DNA from: an uncultured bacterium
GTDB lineage: Bacteria; Actinomycetota; Coriobacteriia; Coriobacteriales; Coriobacteriaceae
Assembly (NCBI GenBank): GCA_905216145.1
Contig: CAJMST010000021.1
Coordinates: forward strand, 1 to 33,724
Direction: 5' to 3'
Length of the DNA stretch: 33,724 nucleotides
Below the pieces are notes generated by a model that did no database searches, was not told the DNA's origin, and saw only the letters and a list, made by a program, of their open reading frames with translations. Positions 1 through 9,073 of this stretch are shown here, in pieces. Position 1 is the stretch's first letter. Each line of letters starts with the position of its first letter. The position numbers were made by a program, and so were the translations under genes.

Positions 1-177
1 GAGGAGACGCCTGGGGCTGGCAGTCTAGGTGGTACGAAAAATTGTCCGCACCCCCTTCTTTGGGCAACCTGTCGACACTTAGGTAAGGCCGATCATTTAA
101 GTCTGTCCCCAATGAGTAGGTGCGGAAAGGGTGTGAATGTTTGATTTACGCGCTATGATGTGCCCTTGCATAGAGAG

Positions 178-214
178 CCCGGCGGAATGGTAACGGTCGC
201 CGGGACACGTTTTT
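178..214 (+). promoter_or_regulatory. Terminator-like hairpin in the metK leader
   Basis: CCCGGCG (178-184) pairs perfectly with CGCCGGG (198-204) around a 13-nt loop, and a run of five T follows at 210-214, just before the metK ribosome binding site GAAAGGA (215-221). The shape is that of an intrinsic terminator or attenuator placed in the leader. It could also end an upstream transcript. The rest of 1-177 shows no gene; TATGAT at 154-159 is a possible -10 box without a good -35. No known SAM riboswitch class was recognised. Confidence 0.45.
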
Positions 215-226
215 GAAAGGACAATC

Positions 227-1507
<1,281 letters not shown>

Positions 1508-1544
1508 TTAAGAACCGCTAAGGTCACAACACGCACGCGCTTTC

Positions 1545-1583
1545 AAAAGAAGTACCGCCCCCAAGCGGTGCTTCTTTTTTATT
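1545..1583 (+). terminator. Intrinsic terminator after metK
   Basis: The arm 1547-1558 pairs with 1565-1576 (AAGAAG and ACCGC against GCGGT and CTTCTT, one mismatch), with a 6-nt loop, and runs straight into a T tract at 1575-1580. This is a textbook rho-independent terminator 40 bases after the metK stop. Confidence 0.9.
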
Positions 1584-1674
1584 AATCCGGTGGTAAAGAT
1601 GCTTCGATATGAGCCTACGCTGCGTCCCTAGCTAATGAATTTTGCCATCTAGCAACCCCAACCATGTATCCTTA

Positions 1675-1795
1675 GTCCCGAGGGGCGGGGCATAAGGTCG
1701 ATCGCGAGTTCCGCACGAGCCGGAGAGCACTTAATGTGCTCTCCGTGCGAGCAGGACTGTCCGAGCAGGCGATCTTATGCCCCGCCCCTCGGGAC
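1675..1795 (+). promoter_or_regulatory. Long structured inverted repeat in the serine dehydratase leader
   Basis: A perfect 21-bp outer stem joins 1675-1695 with 1775-1795. Inside it GATCGC (1700-1705) pairs with GCGATC (1769-1774) after a 4-nt bulge. Within that, CGCAC (1712-1716) can pair with GTGCG (1745-1749), and GGAGAGCAC (1722-1730) with GTGCTCTCC (1736-1744) over the loop TTAAT. The structure is nested and branched, ends 12 bases before the ribosome binding site of the serine dehydratase gene, and has no T run behind it. It may be a leader RNA that regulates the gene, or a dispersed repeat that landed there. No known Rfam class was recognised. Confidence 0.75.
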
Positions 1796-1818
1796 GACGG
1801 GATAGAACAGGAGCGCAT

Positions 1819-3426
1819 ATGGCAGGCAAGCCGCAAACACTAGCTACGACCTCGGCATTCGAGATCTTGGGCCCCGTCATGGTCGGCCCCAGCTCATCGC
1901 ACACCGCCGGCGCCCTACGCTGCGCCCAAGTTGCCGCCAGCCTGCTGGAAGGCCGCATCACCAAAGTCACCTTTGGCCTGTGGAACTCCTTCGCCCACAC
2001 CTACCGCGGCCACGGCACCGATCGTGCGCTCGTCGCGGGCATCCTGGGCCTCGACACCGATGACGAGAACATCAAGCAGGCCTTCGACCTCGCACGCGAG
2101 CAGGGCCTCGAATATCACTTTGACATCAAGGGCGACGACGCCTCCATCCACCCCAACACCGTCGACATCGACATGGTCGACGACACGGGCGCCACGGCAC
2201 AGGTCCGCGGTGAGAGCCTGGGCGGCGGCAAGATGCGCATCAGCCGCATTAACGGCGTCGGCGTCGACATCTCGGGCATGTACTCCACACTCTTCGTGGC
2301 GCACTACGACGTCCCCGGCGTGCTCGCCGCGCTCACCAACCTGCTCGCCTACGCACACGTGAACATCGCCTTCTGCCGCACCTACCGCACCGAAGTGGGC
2401 GGCCAGGCCTACTCCGTCTTTGAGACCGACGGCGCGCCCGACGACACCGTTATCCCCATGCTACGCAAACTCGACAATGTCGATTACGCGACCTTTATCG
2501 AGCTCCCCGGTTCCGCCTCGTCGCTCTCCCCCGGCGTCTCGGCCAAGGAGATCTTCGACGACGGCGAGCAGCTGCTCGATGCGTGCGCCGAGCTCGGCCT
2601 GAATATCGGCGCCGTCATGGCCGTGCGCGAGGCGCGTCTGACCGGCGAGGCCCACGCCGTCGCCGCCATGCGCCGCGTGCTCGACGTCATGCGCGAGGAG
2701 ACCACGACCCCCATCGTCAATCCGCAGCGATCGCTCGGCGGGCTTATCGGCGGCGAGGCTAAACTCGTCGATGCCACCGGCCGCAACGATTTGAGCACGA
2801 GCCTGATGGGCACCGTTCAAACCGACGCCGTGGCCCGCGCGATGGCCGTGCTCGAGCGCTCCGCCACGATGGGAGTGATCGTCGCCGCCCCCACGGCAGG
2901 CTCCGCGGGTGTCGTGCCCGGCTGCGTGCTGGCGCTCGCCGATCACCTTCAGCTCGACGACGAGCAGGTTATGGACGCGCTCTACTGCGCAGCCGCCATC
3001 GGCCTCAACCTCACCACGAGCGCCTGCGTCGCCGGCGCCGAGGGCGGCTGCCAGGCCGAGGTTGGAAGCGCTGCCGCCATGGCCGCCGCCGCACTGGTCC
3101 AGATGATGGATGGCACGCCCGAGCAAGCGCTCGATGCCAGCTCCATCGCGCTGAGCAACCTGTTGGGCCTCGTTTGCGACCCTGTCGGCGGCCTTGTCGA
3201 GGTGCCCTGCCAAAACCGCAACGCCATAGGCGTGGCTGCGGCCTTTAGCTCGGCGCAACTCGCCCTCGCCGGCATCAAGAGCCTGGTGCCGTTTGACCAG
3301 ATGGCACACGTCATGCTCTCGGTGGGCCACGCCCTGCCTGCCACGTTGCGCGAGACGGCCAAGGGCGGCATCGCGCAGGCTCCGGCCGCACTTTCGGCCT
3401 GTGCAAAATGCGGCGTGTGCGGATAA
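1819..3426 (+). CDS. sdaA: L-serine ammonia-lyase (Fe-S serine dehydratase), single chain
   Basis: Deaminates L-serine to pyruvate and ammonia using an oxygen-labile 4Fe-4S cluster, in the cytoplasm. The 535-residue chain holds an N-terminal beta domain with GPSSSHTAG (residues 23-31), an ACT-like middle region (about 150-235, containing VAHYDVPGVLAALTN), and the catalytic alpha domain (about 245-535) with SLGGLIGGEAK, GSAGVVPGC, the AGAEGGCQAEVGSA segment and CDPVGGLVEVPCQNRN. The Cys residues in these segments are the likely cluster ligands. It is longer than the two-domain E. coli enzyme because the ACT region is retained inside one chain. The C-terminus ends in the Cys-rich CAKCGVCG. The start is set by CAGGAG (1808-1813); an in-frame ATG at 1777 lies inside the leader stem and lacks a site. 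Confidence 0.95.
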   Translation: MAGKPQTLATTSAFEILGPVMVGPSSSHTAGALRCAQVAASLLEGRITKVTFGLWNSFAHTYRGHGTDRALVAGILGLDTDDENIKQAFDLAREQGLEYHFDIKGDDASIHPNTVDIDMVDDTGATAQVRGESLGGGKMRISRINGVGVDISGMYSTLFVAHYDVPGVLAALTNLLAYAHVNIAFCRTYRTEVGGQAYSVFETDGAPDDTVIPMLRKLDNVDYATFIELPGSASSLSPGVSAKEIFDDGEQLLDACAELGLNIGAVMAVREARLTGEAHAVAAMRRVLDVMREETTTPIVNPQRSLGGLIGGEAKLVDATGRNDLSTSLMGTVQTDAVARAMAVLERSATMGVIVAAPTAGSAGVVPGCVLALADHLQLDDEQVMDALYCAAAIGLNLTTSACVAGAEGGCQAEVGSAAAMAAAALVQMMDGTPEQALDASSIALSNLLGLVCDPVGGLVEVPCQNRNAIGVAAAFSSAQLALAGIKSLVPFDQMAHVMLSVGHALPATLRETAKGGIAQAPAALSACAKCGVCG

Positions 3427-3442
3427 CGGCAAAGTATGACTC

Positions 3443-3472
3443 AAAGGTGGGACAAATGTCCCACCTCTTTTG
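3443..3472 (+). terminator. Intrinsic terminator after sdaA
   Basis: AGGTGGGAC (3445-3453) pairs perfectly with GTCCCACCT (3458-3466) over an AAAT loop, followed by CTTTTG. It lies about 20 bases after the sdaA stop. Confidence 0.85.
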
Positions 3473-3512
3473 AATGCCACCGTTTCCGTACCACAAACAG
3501 CAGGGCAATCGC

Positions 3513-3518
3513 TATAAT
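3513..3518 (+). promoter_or_regulatory. Candidate -10 box of the L,D-transpeptidase gene
   Basis: A perfect TATAAT lies 58 bases before the chosen start codon and after the sdaA terminator, so it is well placed. No convincing -35 box is seen 16-18 bases upstream. Confidence 0.5.
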
Positions 3519-3575
3519 GCAAGCCCAGTAAAAACACGATGAGCCATAAGGCGAAATTCGAAGGATATGCATACG

Positions 3576-5309
3576 ATGTCGCAAAACGATCGAACTCAAC
3601 TGATTCCCGATCCGCAGCAGCCGAGCAGGCACACCGGCGGCGTTCAGTCACCGCGTCCTATCGCGCCGAGCCACGGTCAGCAGCGTGGTGCGGCAAACGC
3701 TTCCCAACGCCCGAACCAACAGCGACAGCAGCGTCAACAACGTCAGCAGCGCCAGGCAAACGGCAATGCGCCCAAGCAGCCCCCCACGCACGCTCGAGGC
3801 GATCGCGGCCCCGCGCGCAAACCCGCCGGCAACAATAAGTCGGGCAAAAAAACGACGCTCTTTGTCGTCCTGGGTCTTATCGTCATTGTCTATATCGTTG
3901 GCATCGTAGCGTTTTCGCAGCTAGCCTACCCCAACACCACCATTGCCGGCGTCGACGTCTCGTTCTCCAACGCTTCGTCTGCCGCCACTAAGGTCAACTC
4001 GGCATGGAAGCACTATAAGCTCACCGTGACAGGCGATGACTTTAGCTGGACCTATCAGCCCGAGTCCGATGAACCCATCGTCGACGGTGAAGCTGCTGCA
4101 AAAGAAATCATCAACCACAACGAAGCCTTTATTTGGCCGGTCCGCCTTGTGGAATCCATAAGCGGCAAGACCAAAACAACCGCTACCTCCAACGAAGTCG
4201 ATCTTGATCAAGACGTCGACCTGTCCATGCTCTCCGACGCCTTTGACCAAAAGAAGTTTGAGAAGGATCTGGGCGCCGCCATCGACGAGTTTAACGAGGG
4301 GCGTTCGGGCACGTTCGAGGCCAATAGCTCCTATGACGAGCAAGCCGGCAAGTTTACCGTCGAGAAGGCGCGCTCCAACGAAAAACTCAACCGCGAGCAT
4401 GTCATTAAGTATGCCGAACTCGAGCTTGCCTCGCTGGCCGAGACCGTAGATCTTTCCAAGCTCGGCAACGATGCCTATGAGCCGCTCAATGGAACGCTGA
4501 CCGATAATCAGATTCAGGCCGCATGCGATGCCGCCAACAACTTCCTGGGCGTCAACGTGACCCTCAAGCTTAACGGCGAGGATGCCGGCAAGGTTGATGG
4601 CAGCTCCGTGTTGCAGTGGATCAGCTTCGCCGATCCGGCCAACCCCACGCTCGATACGTCGCAGATCAGCAGCTGGGCAGCCGAGCTCGCCAACGGCTTT
4701 AATACCGTTGGCTCCACTCGCTGGTGGACGCGCGCCGATGGCAAGCAGTGCGCCGTCGAAGGCGGTGACTTTGGTTGGTCCATCGACAGCAGCTCGCTCG
4801 CCAAGCAGGTCGAGGAAGCCATTAACAACAAGCAGACCGGCGAAATCGAGATCAAGTACTCCCAGAAGGCCGACACCTTTACCGCAAAGGGAGAGCCCGA
4901 CTGGAAGGCGTATATCGACGTCGACCTGTCCGAGCAGCACGCGCGCTACTATGACGAGAACGGTAATATCGTTTGGGAGGCCAACTTTATTTCCGGCAAA
5001 CCGGGCGAAGACGCAACCCCCGAGGGCGTGTGGCAGATCAACAGCAACGACGGCGGCAGCACCCTGATCGGAGCCAAGGACCCCGAGACCGGTAAGCCCA
5101 AATACGAAAGCCCGGTGAGCTACTGGATGCCGTTTGAGGGCAATATGATCGGCTTCCACGATGCCACCTGGCAAAACGACAAGAGCTTCGATAATGCCGA
5201 GTCGTACAAGTGGTGCGGCAGCCACGGTTGCATCAACCTGCGCCTAGCCGACGCCAAGGCACTGCACGATTGCATCAAAGTCGGCCTGTGCGTGGTTGTC
5301 CACTCATAG
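3576..5309 (+). CDS. Membrane-anchored L,D-transpeptidase with YkuD domain
   Basis: Predicted to form 3-3 cross-links in peptidoglycan, or to attach proteins to it, outside the membrane. The 577-residue product has a cytoplasmic, disordered N-terminus rich in Gln and Arg (an RQQ repeat run at about residues 48-60), one transmembrane helix (about 93-117), two peptidoglycan-binding-4 type regions (about 120-440), and a C-terminal YkuD domain. The catalytic motif SHGCINLR is present at 549-556, with Cys552 the predicted nucleophile. The start at 3576 is preferred because AAGGA at 3561-3565 is correctly spaced for it; the ATG at 3567 is too close to that site. It sits alone between a terminator and the next operon. 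Confidence 0.9.
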   Translation: MSQNDRTQLIPDPQQPSRHTGGVQSPRPIAPSHGQQRGAANASQRPNQQRQQRQQRQQRQANGNAPKQPPTHARGDRGPARKPAGNNKSGKKTTLFVVLGLIVIVYIVGIVAFSQLAYPNTTIAGVDVSFSNASSAATKVNSAWKHYKLTVTGDDFSWTYQPESDEPIVDGEAAAKEIINHNEAFIWPVRLVESISGKTKTTATSNEVDLDQDVDLSMLSDAFDQKKFEKDLGAAIDEFNEGRSGTFEANSSYDEQAGKFTVEKARSNEKLNREHVIKYAELELASLAETVDLSKLGNDAYEPLNGTLTDNQIQAACDAANNFLGVNVTLKLNGEDAGKVDGSSVLQWISFADPANPTLDTSQISSWAAELANGFNTVGSTRWWTRADGKQCAVEGGDFGWSIDSSSLAKQVEEAINNKQTGEIEIKYSQKADTFTAKGEPDWKAYIDVDLSEQHARYYDENGNIVWEANFISGKPGEDATPEGVWQINSNDGGSTLIGAKDPETGKPKYESPVSYWMPFEGNMIGFHDATWQNDKSFDNAESYKWCGSHGCINLRLADAKALHDCIKVGLCVVVHS

Positions 5310-5379
5310 TGCAACGCGCGCATTCATACAACGTGGAACCGCAGCGACCAATCTAACAATTCCGAAAGAAACCATCCTA

Positions 5380-5405
5380 TGCGCCCGCCCCAACCGGTGG
5401 GCGCA
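5380..5405 (+). terminator. Hairpin between the L,D-transpeptidase gene and the MacA-type gene
   Basis: TGCGCCCGCC (5380-5389) pairs with GGTGGGCGCA (5396-5405), ten pairs including one G-U, around a 6-nt loop. TATACTTATC follows, so the T-rich tail is weak. It may be a poor terminator for the upstream gene or a leader structure of the export operon. Confidence 0.4.
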
Positions 5406-5441
5406 TATACTTATCGAGGTTCTTACTATAAAGGAGACGCT

Positions 5442-6878
5442 ATGCCGAATGTCCCCACCATCACCCCGGGCCCGGATGATACCGAGTACGCGCCCGAAGG
5501 TGCCACCGAAACGATTCCTCTGATTACAAACACACACACCGACAAGCAGAGCGGACGCACGAACGATACGGCCGAGATTTCCGATGAAGAGGCATATGCC
5601 AAGCTCAAGGCAAAACGTGCCGAACGTCGTCGCAAAAAGCTGATTCGACGCGGTATTGCCGCCGGCGTCGTGGGTGCCGTCGCGCTCATTGCCATTGTCG
5701 CAACCCTGGTTATCAATGCGCAGCCACAGGGCGCTAGCGGGCCTGTGACCGACATGGTGACCGAGGGCACGTTTTCCACAACGGTCGAGGCGAAAGGCCA
5801 GCTCAAACCCATTTCGTCCTCAGTGGTCTCCCCTTCTGTCGACGGTACGGTCGATTCGATCAACGTGCAGGCGGGCCAATCCGTCAACGAGGGCGAAGTG
5901 CTTATGACCATTAAAAACGACGAGCTCGATCGCAACGTTGCCGAGGCGCAGCGTGCAGTTACAGCCGCTCAGGAAGACCTCTCCAACGCGCAGAAAGCCG
6001 CAGCTGCCGCGCAGGCCACCCCAACGACGGACGTCGATGGAGCTTCCGCAGCGGCTGGCATCCCCGCCGCATCAGCGGACACGAACGCCGTATCGGCCGC
6101 GCAGCGCAGCCTCGCATCGGCCCAGGCAAACCTCGAGCAGGCGAACGCCAAGGCCGCCAGTCGCACGGTCACGGCCCCGAGCTCGGGTAGCATCGTGGAG
6201 CTCAACGCCAAGGTGGGCGCCACGGTAACAGGCGGCATGATTATGGGCGAAAGCGATACGAGCGGCGGCAAACAGTGCATGCAGATCGCCGACCTATCCA
6301 AGATGAAGGTGACCGTGCAGGTGGGCGAAAAGGACATCGCCAAGATCGCCGTTGGGCAGAGCGCCAACGTCACGTATCCAGCGTTTCCCGATATCGTGAG
6401 CCAGGGCACCGTCACAGCTATCGCGTCGGTGGCAAACTCCGACGCCGCCAACGGTGGCGGCGGCAGCGTAACCTTTAACGTCGACATTCTCATCGAGGCG
6501 CCCGACGCGCGCCTGAAGCCGGGCATGACGGCCGAGGTATCGGTGGTGACCGAGCAGCTCGACGACGTGGTGATGGTGCCGACGATGGCGCTCATGACCG
6601 AAGACGGCGAACACTATTACGTCAACGTGGCGACTGATGACGAGGGCAAGCAAACCCGTCGCGTGAAGGTGACCGTCGTGACGCAAAACGACAACGAAGC
6701 CGTAGTCGGCAAGACACAGGTCAAGCGCGACGACCAGGGCAACGAGATCAACCCCAACGTGCCGGTTACCAAGCTGCGCGATGGCGACACCCTCGTCATG
6801 GACACCGGAGCGGACGCAACGGCTGACGGCGGCTACAGCGCGGATTCGGGCAGTATGTCTGACGATGAGGGCATGTAA
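5442..6878 (+). CDS. MacA/HlyD-type adaptor subunit of an ABC exporter
   Basis: Accessory protein that links a MacB-type ABC exporter to the outer face of the membrane. The 478-residue product has a charged cytoplasmic N-terminus, one transmembrane helix (about 71-92), the first half of a lipoyl-like barrel-sandwich domain (SPSVDGTVDSINVQAGQSV), a Gln/Ala-rich helical hairpin, the second half of that domain (APSSGSIVELNAKVGATV), and beta-barrel domains to the C-terminus. The acidic, Gly/Ser-rich tail is unstructured. AAGGAG (5431-5436) places the start at 5442. Its stop codon overlaps the next start (TAATG), so it is coupled to the ATPase and permease. In a Gram-positive such adaptors resemble Bacillus YknX. 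The substrate cannot be read from the sequence. Confidence 0.88.
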   Translation: MPNVPTITPGPDDTEYAPEGATETIPLITNTHTDKQSGRTNDTAEISDEEAYAKLKAKRAERRRKKLIRRGIAAGVVGAVALIAIVATLVINAQPQGASGPVTDMVTEGTFSTTVEAKGQLKPISSSVVSPSVDGTVDSINVQAGQSVNEGEVLMTIKNDELDRNVAEAQRAVTAAQEDLSNAQKAAAAAQATPTTDVDGASAAAGIPAASADTNAVSAAQRSLASAQANLEQANAKAASRTVTAPSSGSIVELNAKVGATVTGGMIMGESDTSGGKQCMQIADLSKMKVTVQVGEKDIAKIAVGQSANVTYPAFPDIVSQGTVTAIASVANSDAANGGGGSVTFNVDILIEAPDARLKPGMTAEVSVVTEQLDDVVMVPTMALMTEDGEHYYVNVATDDEGKQTRRVKVTVVTQNDNEAVVGKTQVKRDDQGNEINPNVPVTKLRDGDTLVMDTGADATADGGYSADSGSMSDDEGM

Positions 6879-7651
6879 TGCGTCCCGTTATCGACATCCG
6901 CAACGTGCACCGCATCTTTGAGAGCGAGGCGGGGTGCGCCCACATCCTGCACAACGTGAGCCTGGCGGTAAATCCCGGCGAATTCGTCGCTATCACTGGC
7001 CCCTCGGGGTCGGGCAAATCAACGCTCATGAACATCCTAGGCTGCCTGGATAAGCCGACGGCGGGCGACTACTACCTGCAAGGGCTCAACGTGGCCGAGC
7101 TTGACGATGACGAGCTCACCGAAGTTCGCGCCCTGAGCATTGGCTTTGTCTTTCAGAGCTTCAACCTGCTGCCGCGCCTGTCGGTTATCGAAAACGTCAT
7201 GCTGCCGCTGGCCTACACCAATGTGCCCCATAGCCAGCGCGAAATGCGCACCGTGCACGCGCTGCAGGCCGTCACGCTACCGGTCGACCACTGGGACCAC
7301 CGCATATCCGAGCTCTCGGGCGGCCAGATGCAGAGAGTTGCCATCGCGCGCGCCCTTGTCAATGACCCGCCCATCATCCTGGCCGATGAGCCGACGGGAA
7401 ACCTGGACTCCGCGACTGGAGCGCTTGTGATGGAGACCTTCCATAGACTTCAGGAGCGCGGCAAAACCATCGTTCTTATCACACACGACCCCGGCATCGC
7501 CGCCGAGGCCGACCGTGCCGTGACCATCCGCGACGGTCGCATTCACGACGGCGCGTATATTCCACATGCACCGAAGACCCTGCGCAGCGCCGTAGATAAC
7601 CTGCCCATGATTTCCGCCTCCGCCAACCCGCCGAAAGGAGTGGTGGCATGA
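6878..7651 (+). CDS. MacB-type ABC transporter ATP-binding protein
   Basis: Cytoplasmic ATPase of the exporter. The 257-residue chain shows Walker A GPSGSGKST (41-49), the Q-loop Gln at about 93, signature LSGGQ (146-150), Walker B with IILADEPTG (166-174), and the H-loop in LITHD. All catalytic elements are intact, and the sequence is of the LolD/MacB subfamily. A C-terminal tail of about 35 residues goes beyond the usual domain. It starts inside the stop codon of the adaptor gene and its own stop overlaps the permease start (ATGA), which indicates strict co-translation of a three-part exporter. Confidence 0.93.
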   Translation: MRPVIDIRNVHRIFESEAGCAHILHNVSLAVNPGEFVAITGPSGSGKSTLMNILGCLDKPTAGDYYLQGLNVAELDDDELTEVRALSIGFVFQSFNLLPRLSVIENVMLPLAYTNVPHSQREMRTVHALQAVTLPVDHWDHRISELSGGQMQRVAIARALVNDPPIILADEPTGNLDSATGALVMETFHRLQERGKTIVLITHDPGIAAEADRAVTIRDGRIHDGAYIPHAPKTLRSAVDNLPMISASANPPKGVVA

Positions 7652-8862
7652 GCACCCGTGATCTCATCCAGGAAGCCCTTCACTCGCTCGAGGCCAACAA
7701 GGGGCGCAGCCTGCTCACCATCCTGGGCATTGTCATCGGCATCGCCTCGGTTATCGCCATGACTTCGCTCATCGGCGGCATCCAAAACAGTTTGGTCAAC
7801 AGCCTGGGCCTCAATGCGGCACGCATGGTGCAAATCTATTCGTCCCAAGAACTCACTGATTCTGATGTTGAGAAGCTTCAAAAACTGGTGCCACAGATAG
7901 AGCAGATCGGCGTCGTGGACAGCGCCTATACCGAGTACAAGACCGGCGATAAAAGCTATACCGTCATGGCGCAGGGCGTCGAGAGCGACATGCTCGACGC
8001 GGTGGGCGCCAGCAAGCTCGTTGCGGGGCGCACCTATTCCCAGGCCGAGTCCCAATCAGGCTCGCGCGTGGCGCTCATCAGCCGCGGCGGCGCCGATCAG
8101 CTTTACGGCAACGAACAGGATGCCCTGGGGAAAACCATCAAGGTGTCCAACGGCGAGGTGCAGATTGTAGGCGTGATTGATGGCGGCAGCGACTCCATGG
8201 GCTCGCTCACGCTGTATATGCCACGCGAAACCATCGCCGGGCTGTTTGGCGACGAGAATCCTTCATTCCCCAGCGTGACGGCACTTGCCGCCGAGGGCAC
8301 GGACATGGATGAGCTCTGCAAGACCATCGAGTCCAAGGTGCGCGCGATGAAGGGCATCGAGGAGGAGGATGAGTACGACAGTGTATCGGCGACATCCATG
8401 AAAAGCGCCATCGATGCACTCAACTCCTTTATGGGTGCGTTCTCGCTCATCATGGGTGCTGTCGCCAGCATCTCGCTGCTTGTCGGCGGTATCGGCATTA
8501 TGAATATGATGCTTACCAACGTAACGGAGCGCATTCGCGAGATCGGCATCCGCCGCGCTCTGGGCGCCAGTCGTCGCGATATCACCGCGCAGTTTTTGGC
8601 CGAGTCCTCGGCGCTATGCGTCACCGGCGGACTGTTGGGTGTCCTGATTGGCTATCTGCTGGCATGGGGACTCGCGATGTTTGCCGCAGGATCAGGGGTT
8701 CTCAGCGAGCTCGGTGCCAGCGGGCAAATCTCACCGAGCTTTTCAATCGCCACGGTGTTGCTGGCCTTCGCCGTCTCCGTCGGCATCGGCGTAATCTTTG
8801 GCTTCTACCCCGCTCGCCGCGCGGCAAAGCTCGATCCTGTCGAATGTCTACGCTACCAGTAA
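7648..8862 (+). CDS. MacB/FtsX-type ABC transporter permease
   Basis: Membrane subunit of the exporter. The 404-residue product has an N-terminal transmembrane helix (SLLTILGIVIGIASVIAM), a large extracellular MacB-PCD-like domain (about 50-260), and three C-terminal helices. Between the second and third helices is the conserved cytoplasmic stretch TERIREIGIRRALGASRRDI. The C-terminal PARRAAKLDPVECLRYQ is the family's usual ending. GGAG eight bases before the ATG and the 4-base overlap with the ATPase gene support the start. It closes the operon; the 77-nt inverted repeat begins eight bases after the stop. Such systems export peptides, lipids or antimicrobial compounds, and nothing here narrows the choice. 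Confidence 0.92.
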   Translation: MSTRDLIQEALHSLEANKGRSLLTILGIVIGIASVIAMTSLIGGIQNSLVNSLGLNAARMVQIYSSQELTDSDVEKLQKLVPQIEQIGVVDSAYTEYKTGDKSYTVMAQGVESDMLDAVGASKLVAGRTYSQAESQSGSRVALISRGGADQLYGNEQDALGKTIKVSNGEVQIVGVIDGGSDSMGSLTLYMPRETIAGLFGDENPSFPSVTALAAEGTDMDELCKTIESKVRAMKGIEEEDEYDSVSATSMKSAIDALNSFMGAFSLIMGAVASISLLVGGIGIMNMMLTNVTERIREIGIRRALGASRRDITAQFLAESSALCVTGGLLGVLIGYLLAWGLAMFAAGSGVLSELGASGQISPSFSIATVLLAFAVSVGIGVIFGFYPARRAAKLDPVECLRYQ

Positions 8863-8870
8863 GCCACCAC

Positions 8871-8947
8871 CAATAAGTTGCGGTGAATTAGGGACTGAAT
8901 TTGCTATGTAACAGCAAAAACAGACACTATTTCACCGCAACTTATTG
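8871..8947. repeat. 77-nt inverted-repeat element
   Basis: CAATAAGTTGCGGTGAA (8871-8887) is repeated exactly in inverted form at 8931-8947 (17 bp). The inner arms continue the symmetry imperfectly (13 of 18 positions) down to TTTGCT and AGCAAA, with loop ATGTAAC. The whole folds into one long hairpin. It lies exactly between the export operon and a decayed transposase, so it may be a small non-autonomous mobile element or repeat. It could also serve as a bidirectional terminator. Confidence 0.75.
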
Positions 8948-9024
8948 AAGGACTGCTTGCGCCAGTTCCGGGCGTCGTCCTCGAGCTATTGGCGGATGAC
9001 AGGCTTGTACGGGTCGAGCTTGCT
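8932..9024 (-). pseudogene. IS21-type transposase (IstA) remnant
   Basis: Read on the minus strand, 9024 to 8932 gives SKLDPYKPVIRQ, a TAG stop (8988-8986), then LEDDARNWRKQ and a short run into the inverted repeat. The first part matches the well-conserved KLDPYK and LE-DARxxRKQ motif of IS21-family IstA as I know it; the TAG sits where family members carry Trp. Only about 30 codons are left, with an internal stop and no start, so it is a decayed fragment. From 9025 to 9073 nothing else is recognised. Confidence 0.6.
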
Positions 9025-9073
9025 CGGGGCGCTCCTCCTCGCGGGCGGGAGGCCGCGCAGGCGCGGCGAGCGC

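Noticed and set aside
45..126. Inverted repeat TCCGCACC (45-52) and GGTGCGGA (119-126)
   Set aside because: Only 8 bp with 66 bases between; such repeats are expected by chance in GC-rich DNA.
1696..1770. Possible tRNA or tRNA-Sec-like gene inside the sdaA leader
   Set aside because: The nested stems do not give a cloverleaf: no T-loop GTTCRA sequence, no proper anticodon loop and no acceptor end.
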